The translations under genes and the position numbers were made by a program. Source: Acidimicrobiaceae bacterium (lineage in GTDB: Bacteria; Actinomycetota; Acidimicrobiia; Acidimicrobiales; RAAP-2). From it: a DNA stretch of 64,000 nucleotides. Positions within the stretch are counted from its first letter, which is position 1. The number at the start of each line of letters is the position of its first letter. The notes below the pieces were generated by a model. That model did no database searches, was not told the origin of the DNA, and saw only the letters and a program-made list of their open reading frames with translations. This document shows, in pieces, positions 41,508 to 49,702 of the stretch. The DNA lies in NCBI GenBank assembly GCA_027306605.1, contig DAHUZK010000040.1, positions 1 through 64,000 of the forward strand, read 5' to 3'.

Positions 41508-43330
41508 GGCGTATCGCTCCCTTCGTTGACGGGTAGATCGGGCGGCGGCTCGTGCGTGGCCGGGGCCGGCCGGGCGGGCGCCCCCATGCGCTCCTCCCAC
41601 CACAGGCTGGCGTAACGGCCGCCGGCGTGGAGCAACTCGGAGTGGGTGCCTCGTTCTGTCACCGCGCCGCTCTCCAGCACGACGATCTCGTCCACCTGCT
41701 CGAGCCCATCGAGGCGGTGTGTGATGAGGAGGACGGAGCGGCCCTGGGTGATCCGGAGGAGATCGGCGATGAGGGCGTCCGCCGCCACCGGGTCGAGGTG
41801 CTCGGACGGTTCGTCGAGGACGAGGACGGGAAAGTCGGCCAGCAGGGCGCGGCCGACCGCCACGCGCTGGCGCTGGCCGCCCGAGAGCCGGGCACCGCGC
41901 GCGCCCACCCGGGTGCGCAGGCCCTCGGGCAGTCCCGCCAGCCACTCCCCGAGACCGACCCGGTGCAGCACGGCGGTGAGATCGCTGTCGGTGGCCTCGC
42001 GCCGACCGACGCGTAGGTTCTCGGCCAGGGTCGTATCGAAGAGGTGCGGGTTCTGCTCCACCAGCCCCACCACCCGCCGCACGTCCTCCCCGGTCAGGCG
42101 CTCGAGGGGCTGACCGTCCAGTGTCGCCGTGCCGGCGTCGACGGGCAAGAAGCGCACCAGGACGTCGGCCAAGGTGGTCTTCCCGCCCCCGCTCGGACCC
42201 ACCAGGGCCACCCGCCGCCCGGGCTCCAGCGTCAGGTCGACGCCACGCAGCGCGGCACGCCCCGCGCCGGGGTAGGAGGCCCACACGCCGCGCAGCACCA
42301 CCGAATGCGGACCGCCACCGATCCGGATCGGCGACATCGGCTCGGAGACCGCCGGCGGGGCGTCGACGACGTCGAAGACGCGCGCCGCGGCGCTGCGTGA
42401 GCGCTGGAGTGCCTGGGTGGCGGCGGGCAAGGGCGATACCAGCTCGAAGGCGGCGAGCGGCACGAGGGCGAGCACCCCGAGCAGCGCGCCGTTGAGGGTC
42501 CCGGCGTGCGTCGCCCGCACGCCCAGGGCGAGTCCGCCCCAGCACGCCAGACCCGCCAGTGCCGTCGTGAGCCCGAGCCCGATCCCGGTGGTGGAGGCGC
42601 TCGTGCGGGCGATGGCGCGCAACCGCAGATCGTCGCCGGCGACGCGGTCGACCTGCGCCGCGGTGGCCCCCATGACCACCAACTCGGGTGCGCCCTCGAC
42701 GAGGTCGAGGACACCGGCCGCCAGGTCGCCGCGGGTACCGGCCTGGCGGGCTTCGGCCCGGGTGGCGAGGCGGCCGGTGAGCCAGGGCACGACGGTCGCG
42801 GACAGCACGAGCGCCACCAGCAGGGCGGCGGCGGCCTGGGGCAGGAACCACCACAGCACCCCGACGGTGACCACACCGACGAGCGACGCCACCAAGAAGG
42901 GCTGCAGCACACGGAGGACGACGTCCTGCAGCGAGTCGACGTCGTCGACGACGCGGGCGACGAGGTCACCCCGGCGGAACCCGGGCAACCCGGCCGGCGC
43001 CACGCGCTGGAGCCCGTCGTAGACGCGGACGCGCAGGTCGGCCAGCACGCGCAAGGCGGCATCGTGGCCCACCAGGCGCTCTCCGTAGCGGAGGAATCCG
43101 CGGGAGAGCCCGAAGAACTGGACGCCGACGATGGCAAGGGTCAGCGAAGCTTCGGACGGATGCTGCGAGGCTCGGGCGATCAACCAGGCCGAGGTCCCGA
43201 GCAGGGCGATCGACGCGCCGATCGCGCCGGCACCGAGCAGGGATGCCTCCGCAAGGCGGCGGCGCGCCACGAGGCCGATGCTCAGGGTGCGCGCCGCGCT
43301 CGCCCGCGCCCGCAGGCGGGAGGCGCTCAT
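41504..43330 (-). CDS. cydC: ABC transporter CydC (thiol exporter for cytochrome bd assembly)
   Basis: A 608-residue half-transporter: TM domain (SLLGAGAIGASIALLGTSAWLIARASQHP is the CydC hallmark) followed by the nucleotide-binding domain with Walker A GPSGGGKTTLA, signature LSGGQRQRVAVGRA, Walker B VLVLDEPSEHLD and the switch His in ITHRLD. With CydD it exports cysteine/glutathione-type thiols needed for bd haem insertion. The ATG overlaps the cydD stop (ATGA); the C terminus has a Pro-rich tail. Confidence 0.93.
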   Translation of the reverse strand: MSASRLRARASAARTLSIGLVARRRLAEASLLGAGAIGASIALLGTSAWLIARASQHPSEASLTLAIVGVQFFGLSRGFLRYGERLVGHDAALRVLADLRVRVYDGLQRVAPAGLPGFRRGDLVARVVDDVDSLQDVVLRVLQPFLVASLVGVVTVGVLWWFLPQAAAALLVALVLSATVVPWLTGRLATRAEARQAGTRGDLAAGVLDLVEGAPELVVMGATAAQVDRVAGDDLRLRAIARTSASTTGIGLGLTTALAGLACWGGLALGVRATHAGTLNGALLGVLALVPLAAFELVSPLPAATQALQRSRSAAARVFDVVDAPPAVSEPMSPIRIGGGPHSVVLRGVWASYPGAGRAALRGVDLTLEPGRRVALVGPSGGGKTTLADVLVRFLPVDAGTATLDGQPLERLTGEDVRRVVGLVEQNPHLFDTTLAENLRVGRREATDSDLTAVLHRVGLGEWLAGLPEGLRTRVGARGARLSGGQRQRVAVGRALLADFPVLVLDEPSEHLDPVAADALIADLLRITQGRSVLLITHRLDGLEQVDEIVVLESGAVTERGTHSELLHAGGRYASLWWEERMGAPARPAPATHEPPPDLPVNEGSDTP

Positions 43331-45030
43331 GCCCTCACGGCTGCGGGCAACTCGACCACACGGTCGGCCAGCGCGGCGAGTGCGGGACGGTGTGCCACGA
43401 TGACTGCGGTACGGCCCTCGACCAGGTGGCGAACCGTCGTGAGCACGTCGGCCTCCGTCTGGGCATCGAGGTTGGCCGTGGGCTCGTCGAGGAGCAGGAG
43501 CGGCGCGTCCCGCACGAACGCCCGGGCCAGGGACAACCGCTGTCGCTCGCCGGCCGACAGGCCGGCCCCTCCCTCGCCGAGGACGGTGTCGACCCCTTGG
43601 GGGAGGCGTTGTACCACCTCGCTCAGCCCCGCGGCGCCGAGTGCGGCCTCGACCTCGGTTCCGGTGGCGCCGGGCCGGGCCAGACGGACGTTGTCGGCGA
43701 CGGAGCGGGCGAAGAGATGTGGTTGCTGGGGCACCCAGGCGATCTGGCTGCGCCACTCCTCCAGGTCGACGTCCTCGAGGTCGGCTCCACCGAGGGTGAC
43801 CGATCCGCCCTGCGGCCGGCGCAGGCCGAGGAGCACCGCCAAGAGGGTCGACTTGCCGCAGCCGCTGGGGCCGGTGAGCGCGACGGTCTCGCCGGCTTCC
43901 ACCGTGAGGTCGGCGCCTCGCACCGCCGGCAATACCCTTCCGGGATACGTGACGTCGAGTCCCTCGACCTGCACCGCCGTGCCCATCGGTCGGGTCGAGC
44001 CCCCGGCGGGCGCCGGGCTCGGCTCCTCCAGCAGTGCGAACAGCTCCTCGGCCGCCTTCATGCCGTCGGCACTGGCGTGGTAGTGCAGCCCGAGCGCGCG
44101 CAGGGGCAGGTAGGCCTCGGGCGCGAGGACGAGGACGAAGAGCGCGTCCTGGAACGTCATGGTGCCGCCGAGGAGCCGCAGTCCGACCGCGACGGCCACG
44201 AGCGCGACCGACACGGTGGCCAGCAGCTCGAGGATCAGCGAGGACAAGAAGGTGAGGCGCAGCGTGGCCATCGTCGCCGAGCGGTAGCGGTCGGTCACCT
44301 CGGCGATCGCTCGCGCCTGGGCCTTGGCACGCCCGAAGACCTTCAACGTCGGCAGCCCCGACACGATGTCGAGGAAGTGGCCGGCGAGATGCTGCAGCGA
44401 GCGCATGCGTGCTGCGGTTCGGTCGCGGGTGGTGGCGCCGACGAGCGCCATGAACAGGGGGATGAGGGGGAGGCTGACCGCGATGAGCACTGCGCTGACC
44501 CAGTCGGCGCCGGCCACGACCGCGATGACGGTCACCGGGACCATCACCGCCAGGAAGACCTGCGGAAGATAGCGGGAGTAGTAGCCGTCGAGCGCGTCCA
44601 AGCCGGACGTCAAGAGCACGCTCAGCTTGCCCGTGTCGTGTTGCTCGAGACCGGCCGGACCGAGCGCGGCGACGTGCTCGGTCACGGCACGCCGAAGCTC
44701 GGACTTGGCAGATGCGGAGGCCCGTACGGAGGCTCCCTCGGCTGCCCAGGCCAGCGTGGCCCGGCCGGCGATGACGGCGAGCAAGGCGACGAAGAGACCC
44801 TCCAGGGAGCCCAGTGACCTGTGGTGGACGAAGGCGCCGGTCACGACCCGAGCGATCAGCCAGGCCTGGACGATGACCAGGAACGCCGTGACCGCGCCCA
44901 CGAGGACGGAGAGGACGAGGAAGAACCTGGTCGAGCGCGCGTAGGCCAGCAAACGTGGATCGAGAGCGCCACGTCGCCGGGAAGGAGGTCGGACCGGGCT
45001 CGTTCCCCCCGCCGCCGCCTCACCGTCCAT
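43327..45030 (-). CDS. cydD: ABC transporter CydD
   Basis: A 567-residue half-transporter. TM1 region LVLSVLVGAVTAFLVIVQAWLIARVVTGAF is CydD-like; the NBD has GPSGCGKSTLLAVL, signature LSAGERQRLSLARA (S-A-G in place of S-G-G, usual in CydD), Walker B LLLLDEPTANLD and VAHRPA. First gene of the cydDCAB run, so the operon promoter should be in the 158-bp gap to the divergent phosphoribosyltransferase gene. ATG with AAGGGG site. I looked for CRP- or Rex-type operators there and saw only a TGTGA half-site. Confidence 0.93.
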   Translation of the reverse strand: MDGEAAAGGTSPVRPPSRRRGALDPRLLAYARSTRFFLVLSVLVGAVTAFLVIVQAWLIARVVTGAFVHHRSLGSLEGLFVALLAVIAGRATLAWAAEGASVRASASAKSELRRAVTEHVAALGPAGLEQHDTGKLSVLLTSGLDALDGYYSRYLPQVFLAVMVPVTVIAVVAGADWVSAVLIAVSLPLIPLFMALVGATTRDRTAARMRSLQHLAGHFLDIVSGLPTLKVFGRAKAQARAIAEVTDRYRSATMATLRLTFLSSLILELLATVSVALVAVAVGLRLLGGTMTFQDALFVLVLAPEAYLPLRALGLHYHASADGMKAAEELFALLEEPSPAPAGGSTRPMGTAVQVEGLDVTYPGRVLPAVRGADLTVEAGETVALTGPSGCGKSTLLAVLLGLRRPQGGSVTLGGADLEDVDLEEWRSQIAWVPQQPHLFARSVADNVRLARPGATGTEVEAALGAAGLSEVVQRLPQGVDTVLGEGGAGLSAGERQRLSLARAFVRDAPLLLLDEPTANLDAQTEADVLTTVRHLVEGRTAVIVAHRPALAALADRVVELPAAVRA

Positions 45031-45168
45031 GTCGTCCCCTTCTAGTCCGCCTCGTCACTCGATGCGCGGACTCACGGCCGGAATGCCAGGCCATTGTGAT
45101 GCGGTGGTTGCCGTGCAAGAAGGGACCTTGGTCCCGTCTTGCCGGTCCGACCGGCGTCGGGACCGGCG

Positions 45169-45174
45169 TATGCT
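45169..45174 (+). promoter_or_regulatory. TATGCT -10 element upstream of the phosphoribosyltransferase
   Basis: TATGCT 14 bases before the ATG would start transcription about 8 bases ahead of it, giving a very short leader. It is identical to the hexamers at 22728 and 47466. No convincing -35. Confidence 0.35.
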
Positions 45175-45188
45175 CGAACGACAGGGCC

Positions 45189-45803
45189 ATGTCCACGACC
45201 GCCGATCGTAGGTACGCGACCACGGTGGGGAGCCAGAGGGTCGAGCTCCCGCTCGTCGCGCTCAACGACGAGTTGACCATCGCCCTGCTCATCTGCGTCG
45301 ACATGGGCGTGGCCTTCGCCGAGACCGCGGGGCGGGAGCTGGCCGAGCTGATGCGACCGGCCCGGCCCGACATTGTCGTCTCGGTCGCCACCATGGGGAT
45401 CCCCCTCGCCATCGAGGCCAGCCGCGCCCTCGGATTGGACGATTACGTGATCCTGCACAAGACGCCGAAGATCCACCTCGGCCACGCATGGTCGGAGCCG
45501 GTCTCCTCCATCACCACCGAGAGCGCCCAGCGCCTGCGCGTCGATCCCGCCCGCGTCGGCGCTGTGCGCCACAAGCGCGTCGCCGTCGTCGACGACGTCG
45601 TGTCGACCGGGGCCTCCTTGTCGGCCGCCCTGCGCCTCGTGCGCCGCATGGAGGCCGAGCCGGTGGTGGTGGGCACGCTCGTGACCGAGGGTGGCGGGTG
45701 GCAACGCGCCCTGGGTGAGGACGCCGCCCTGGTGCAGAGCCTCGGTACCATGCCGCTGTTCCATCCCGACGGGGCCGGCGGGCTCGTCGAAGACTGGAGC
45801 TAG
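45189..45803 (+). CDS. Type I phosphoribosyltransferase (adenine/xanthine-PRT-like)
   Basis: A 204-residue PRT. The PRPP loop VAVVDDVVSTGASLSAAL is complete, with the two acidic residues preceding the TGAS turn. An upstream VSVATMGIPLAIEASRALG and YVILHKTPKIHLG resemble the flexible loop and hood of adenine/xanthine and purine-operon (PurR-like) PRTs. It would convert a purine base and PRPP to a nucleotide. The nucleobase permease gene next door (convergent, 40 bp apart) supports a salvage role. ATG 45189 was chosen; no ribosome site but a -10 hexamer lies close by. Confidence 0.85.
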   Translation: MSTTADRRYATTVGSQRVELPLVALNDELTIALLICVDMGVAFAETAGRELAELMRPARPDIVVSVATMGIPLAIEASRALGLDDYVILHKTPKIHLGHAWSEPVSSITTESAQRLRVDPARVGAVRHKRVAVVDDVVSTGASLSAALRLVRRMEAEPVVVGTLVTEGGGWQRALGEDAALVQSLGTMPLFHPDGAGGLVEDWS

Positions 45804-45843
45804 GCAGGGAGGGACAGGCCGACCTCGGGCCCGGTGGGCTCCC

Positions 45844-47328
45844 TCAGCTCGCCAGGAGCCCTTCGTCGCGCAAGAGCGCCAGCTGCCGGCCGCGTTGGGA
45901 GCCGACCGCTCGGTGCGCGAGCAGGAAGTAGACGGCGCCCGCCACGCCGATCCCCATGAACACGCTGAAGTCGGCCCCCTGGTTGTGGTACGTGACCTCG
46001 TTCAGCCACGGGGGTAGGTGGAACGTGGCCGCCAGCGCCGAGATGGCGGCGAACATGCCGATCAGCTGGGCGAAGATGGCAGGCCAGAACACGCCTCCGG
46101 AGTTCCAGTAGAGCGACGTCGGCCCGGTGTTCTGCAACTCGCTCGGCACGTAGCGGAAGCCGCGCAGCGCCCAGTCCACGACGAAGATGGCGACCCAAGG
46201 AGCGATCCAGACGATGACGACGTCGACGAAATCCTCGAGGTACGTCGTGAACGAAGAGCTGAAGATGGCGTACATGGTGACGATGAAGGCGATCACGCAG
46301 TCGATCAGCACCGCCTGGTAGCGCTTCACCGGCAGCCCGATCGCCTGCAGGGTGACCCCGGAGGAGTACATGTCCAGGCTGTTGATGGCGAAGAGCTGCA
46401 GCACCGCGAAGACGAGGAAGACGACGACGAACCAGCCGGGGATGAAGCCCTGGTGGGCGAGGGGCAGCAACCCACCCGCGCCGGTGCCGATGCCGGCGAT
46501 GAAGGTCCCCACGACGGCGCCGAGCGTCATGATGAGGATCTCCGGTACTGCCGTGCCGAGAAAGATCCATCCCACCAGACCCTTCTTGGAGACGTCGGGC
46601 GGGCAGTAGCGCGAGTAGTCGTTGCCGCACTCGGCCCAGCCGAGCCCGCTCAGGGCGATCGTGAAGGCGAGACCCGCCATGTAGGTCTGCCAGCCGGCGC
46701 CGTGCGTCACGAGGCCCAGATGGGCGTGCGGTACGGCGAAGCCGAGCATGACGAGGAAGAGCACGACGAAGGGGGCGATGAGGAGCCGCAGGGTCTTGAC
46801 GATGGCGGCGTGACCGAGGAAGGGCAGGATCCCCTGGATCAGCACGGCCAGGATCACCAGGGCGACCTTGGCCGGGTCGCCCGGGGCGAAGCCGCCCTCG
46901 ACCATCAGGACCAGGCCGGAGCCCACGATCAGGATGAGGCCCTCGACCTCGAACCCGATCTGGGTGAGCCAGTTGAAGCACGAGATCGGCCGGGAGCCGT
47001 TGGGCCCGAACGCGGCGCGGTTGATGGCGAAGACCGAGGTCCCCGCGTCCGGCCCCTGCAGCGAGCACAGCCCGAGCAGGAGGAAGGACAGGTTCCCGAT
47101 GACGATGAGCGAGAGAGCCTGGGCGAAGGTGAAGCCGAAGGTCATCAGGATGGCGCCGTAGAGGAAGTACTCCACCTGCACGCTGGCCCCGGCCCACATC
47201 CCGAAGATGTCGCGCGGCCGCGCCCAGCGCTCACTGACCGGGATGTAGTCGATCCCGTGTTGCTCGACGGTGAAGGGATCTTCCACCGTCGGGTCGTGAA
47301 TGACCGCGAGGTCCTCCGCGATCGCCAC
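45844..47328 (-). CDS. NCS1-family purine/cytosine permease
   Basis: A 494-residue, about 12-TM NCS1 transporter. Signatures: GIDYIPVSERWARPRDIFGMWAGASVQVEYFLYGAILM (N-terminal gate), PDAGTSVFAINRAAFGPNG, and ALSGLGWAECGNDYSRYCP in TM6. It imports nucleobases such as cytosine, adenine, guanine or allantoin with Na+ or H+. GTG at 47328 with AAGGAGG seven bases ahead. Convergent with the PRT gene; divergent from transketolase. Confidence 0.9.
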   Translation of the reverse strand: MAIAEDLAVIHDPTVEDPFTVEQHGIDYIPVSERWARPRDIFGMWAGASVQVEYFLYGAILMTFGFTFAQALSLIVIGNLSFLLLGLCSLQGPDAGTSVFAINRAAFGPNGSRPISCFNWLTQIGFEVEGLILIVGSGLVLMVEGGFAPGDPAKVALVILAVLIQGILPFLGHAAIVKTLRLLIAPFVVLFLVMLGFAVPHAHLGLVTHGAGWQTYMAGLAFTIALSGLGWAECGNDYSRYCPPDVSKKGLVGWIFLGTAVPEILIMTLGAVVGTFIAGIGTGAGGLLPLAHQGFIPGWFVVVFLVFAVLQLFAINSLDMYSSGVTLQAIGLPVKRYQAVLIDCVIAFIVTMYAIFSSSFTTYLEDFVDVVIVWIAPWVAIFVVDWALRGFRYVPSELQNTGPTSLYWNSGGVFWPAIFAQLIGMFAAISALAATFHLPPWLNEVTYHNQGADFSVFMGIGVAGAVYFLLAHRAVGSQRGRQLALLRDEGLLAS

Positions 47329-47512
47329 CGCTCTACCTCCTTGTGGTCGCCTCCGGCAGAGATGCAGCCGTTGCCCCGAAGGCGGCCGGAGGGGCGACCG
47401 AAGGGGTGTCGGCCTCAACCATGTTTGACGACGCACCCCTCGGTCAAGTGGTCCCACCACCTCTGTATGCTCCGACGTGGCATCACAGTCCCCCCTTACC
47501 CGGAGGTCCGCC
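47329..47512. promoter_or_regulatory. Divergent permease/transketolase control region
   Basis: It contains the dyads TTGAC-N14-GTCAA (47426-47449, also offering a TTGACG -35-like box) and GTGGT-CCC-ACCAC (47448-47460), then the -10-like TATGCT (47466-47471). The latter ends 5 bases before an in-frame GTG (47477), which could be a leaderless start 12 codons upstream of the start I prefer. The dyads sit where a repressor would block the promoter. Confidence 0.45.
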
Positions 47513-49597
47513 GTGGGTATCCCCTTCGCCATGCAGGACCCGGACACGCTGGCGGTCAACACGATCCGGACGCTGTGCATGGACGCCGTCCAGAGGGCGA
47601 ACTCGGGACACCCAGGCACGCCCATGGGCGTCGCGCCCGTCGCCTACACGCTGTGGCAGCGCTTCTTGCGCTTCGATCCTGCCGACCCGATCTGGCCCAA
47701 CCGCGATCGCTTCGTCCTCTCCGAGGGCCATGCCTCGACGCTGCTCTGGTCGCTCCTGCACCTGGCCCGGGTCCACGCGGTCGACCCCGACTACGAGGTG
47801 CTCAAGGAGCACGCCGTCACCCTCGAGGACCTCGAGACCTTCCGCCAGCTCGACTCGCACTGCCCCGGACATCCCGAATACCGCTGGACCAGTGGTGTCG
47901 AGACCACGACCGGTCCGCTGGGTCAGGGCGTCGCCACCTCGGTCGGCATGGCCATGGCCGGGGTGTGGCTGGCCGCCCGATACAACCGGGAGAACCTCAC
48001 GCTCTTCGACTTCGACGTCTACGCCCTGGCGGGCGACGGCTGCATGATGGAGGGCATCTCGTCCGAGGCGGCGTCCTTGGCGGGCCACCTGGCACTGTCC
48101 AATTTGTGCTGGATCTACGATTCGAACCGCGTCACCATCGAGGGCCACACCGACATCACCTTCACCGAGGACGTCGCGGCCCGCTTCATCGCCTACGGCT
48201 GGAACGTGACCACCGTGGCCGACGCCAACGACCTCGACGCAGTGGCTCGTGCCTTCCACACGTTCAAGACGGAGCACGAGCGACCCACGCTCATCGTGGT
48301 GCACAGCCACATCGGCTACGGCTCGCCCGTCGAGGACTCTCCCCAGGCTCACGGGGAGCCGTTCGGGACCGAGGGCGTGCGGGCCACCAAGCGCTTCCTG
48401 GGCATGCCCGAAGACGCCGAGTTCTTCGTACCCGGCGACGTCTACGAGACCTTCGCCGCCGGCGTGGGGGCTCGTGGCGCCGCCGCCCACCAGGAGTGGG
48501 AGGAGCGCTTCGAGCGCTACCGGGCCGATCACCCCGAGCTCGCCGACGAGGTGGCGCGCATGCAGCGGCGTGACCTGCCCGTGGGGTGGGAGGCCGCACT
48601 GCCGGTCTTCGCGGCCGACGAAGCCGGAATCGCCAGCCGCGACTCGTCGGGTCAGGTGCTCAACGCCCTGGCCGGGGTGGTGCCCTGGGTGGTCGGCGGA
48701 TCAGCCGACCTGTCGCCTTCGACGAAGACCCGACTCACCTTCGACGGCGCCGGCGACTTCGAGCCGGGCCAGGTGAGCGGGCGCAACCTGCACTTCGGGA
48801 TACGCGAGCACGCCTCGGCGGCAGTGGCGAACGGACTGGCGCTGACCAAGCTGCGGCCCTTCTGGTCGGGGTTCTTGATCTTCTCCGACTACGCCCGGGG
48901 CGCCATCCGCCTTTCCGCCCTCATGGAGATCCCCGTCGTGCACGTGTTCACGCACGACTCCATCGGCGTCGGTGAGGACGGGCCCACCCATCAGCCGGTC
49001 GAGCAGCTCGCCTCGCTCCGCGCCGTGCCCGGTCTGCTCGTCTTCCGACCGGGCGACGCCAACGAAGTGGTCGAGACCTGGCGCTTCGTCGCCCCCTTGC
49101 GCCACGAGCCCGCCGCCGTCGTCCTGTCCCGCCAGCCCCTGCCCACGCTCGACCGCAGCAAGCTCGGGCCGGCTGCGGGGGTGGCACGCGGCGGCTACGT
49201 CCTGGCCGAGGCGCGGGCCGGGGGGCCCGAAGTGATCCTGCTGGCCACGGGCTCGGAGGTCCATCTGGCCCTCGAGGCCCGAGCCGAGCTCGAGTCGGGC
49301 GGCACTCCGACCCGGGTCGTGAGCCTGCCCTGCTGGGAGCTGTTCGACCGCCAGCCGGCAGAGTACCGCGACGAGGTGCTGCCGCCCCAGGTCACGGCGC
49401 GTGTGGCGGTGGAGCAGGCCGCGACCCTCGGCTGGCACCGCTTCGTCGGTGATGCCGGCCGGGTCGTCGGGATGCACACCTTCGGCGCGTCGGCACCGCT
49501 CAAACAGCTCTTGACCAAGTTCGGCTTCACCCCGGACCGGGTGGCTGCGGAAGCTCGGGAGTGTCTCGAGGACGTGCGCCGTTCGGCGCGGGCCTAG
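47513..49597 (+). CDS. tkt: Transketolase
   Basis: A 694-residue transketolase. NSGHPGTPMG (N-terminal ThDP/catalytic His region), the ThDP motif GDGCMMEGISSEAASLAGHLALSNLCW..D.N, a central DSIGVGEDGPTHQPVEQ and a C-terminal TKFGFTPDRV are all present. It transfers two-carbon units in the non-oxidative pentose phosphate pathway, using thiamine diphosphate and Mg. GTG at 47513 with GGAGG six bases ahead is the best start; GTG 47477 (leaderless) and ATG 47531 are alternatives. First gene of the tkt-pgi-gnd-pgl operon. Confidence 0.94.
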   Translation: MGIPFAMQDPDTLAVNTIRTLCMDAVQRANSGHPGTPMGVAPVAYTLWQRFLRFDPADPIWPNRDRFVLSEGHASTLLWSLLHLARVHAVDPDYEVLKEHAVTLEDLETFRQLDSHCPGHPEYRWTSGVETTTGPLGQGVATSVGMAMAGVWLAARYNRENLTLFDFDVYALAGDGCMMEGISSEAASLAGHLALSNLCWIYDSNRVTIEGHTDITFTEDVAARFIAYGWNVTTVADANDLDAVARAFHTFKTEHERPTLIVVHSHIGYGSPVEDSPQAHGEPFGTEGVRATKRFLGMPEDAEFFVPGDVYETFAAGVGARGAAAHQEWEERFERYRADHPELADEVARMQRRDLPVGWEAALPVFAADEAGIASRDSSGQVLNALAGVVPWVVGGSADLSPSTKTRLTFDGAGDFEPGQVSGRNLHFGIREHASAAVANGLALTKLRPFWSGFLIFSDYARGAIRLSALMEIPVVHVFTHDSIGVGEDGPTHQPVEQLASLRAVPGLLVFRPGDANEVVETWRFVAPLRHEPAAVVLSRQPLPTLDRSKLGPAAGVARGGYVLAEARAGGPEVILLATGSEVHLALEARAELESGGTPTRVVSLPCWELFDRQPAEYRDEVLPPQVTARVAVEQAATLGWHRFVGDAGRVVGMHTFGASAPLKQLLTKFGFTPDRVAAEARECLEDVRRSARA

Positions 49598-49606
49598 GTG
49601 TACCGG

Positions 49607-49661
49607 CAGGAGGAGGCGGGCAGGAGGAGGCGGGCAGTGAGGAACGGGCAGTGAGGACGGG
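49607..49661. repeat. 14-bp tandem repeats between tkt and pgi
   Basis: CAGGAGGAGGCGGG occurs twice in tandem, then CAGTGAGGAACGGG and a 13-bp variant CAGTGAGGACGGG. The purine-rich units each contain a Shine-Dalgarno-like AGGAGG or GAGGA, forming a row of possible ribosome sites about 40-100 nt before the pgi ATG. Confidence 0.85.
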
Positions 49662-49702
49662 CGGGAGTAGTCGGTGAACCAGGAGATGGAGGAGACAGAG
49701 AC

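Noticed and set aside
45031-45188. CRP or Rex site controlling cydDCAB
   Set aside because: Only one TGTGA half-site (45095-45099 region) is visible and there is no matching second half, so no site is claimed.
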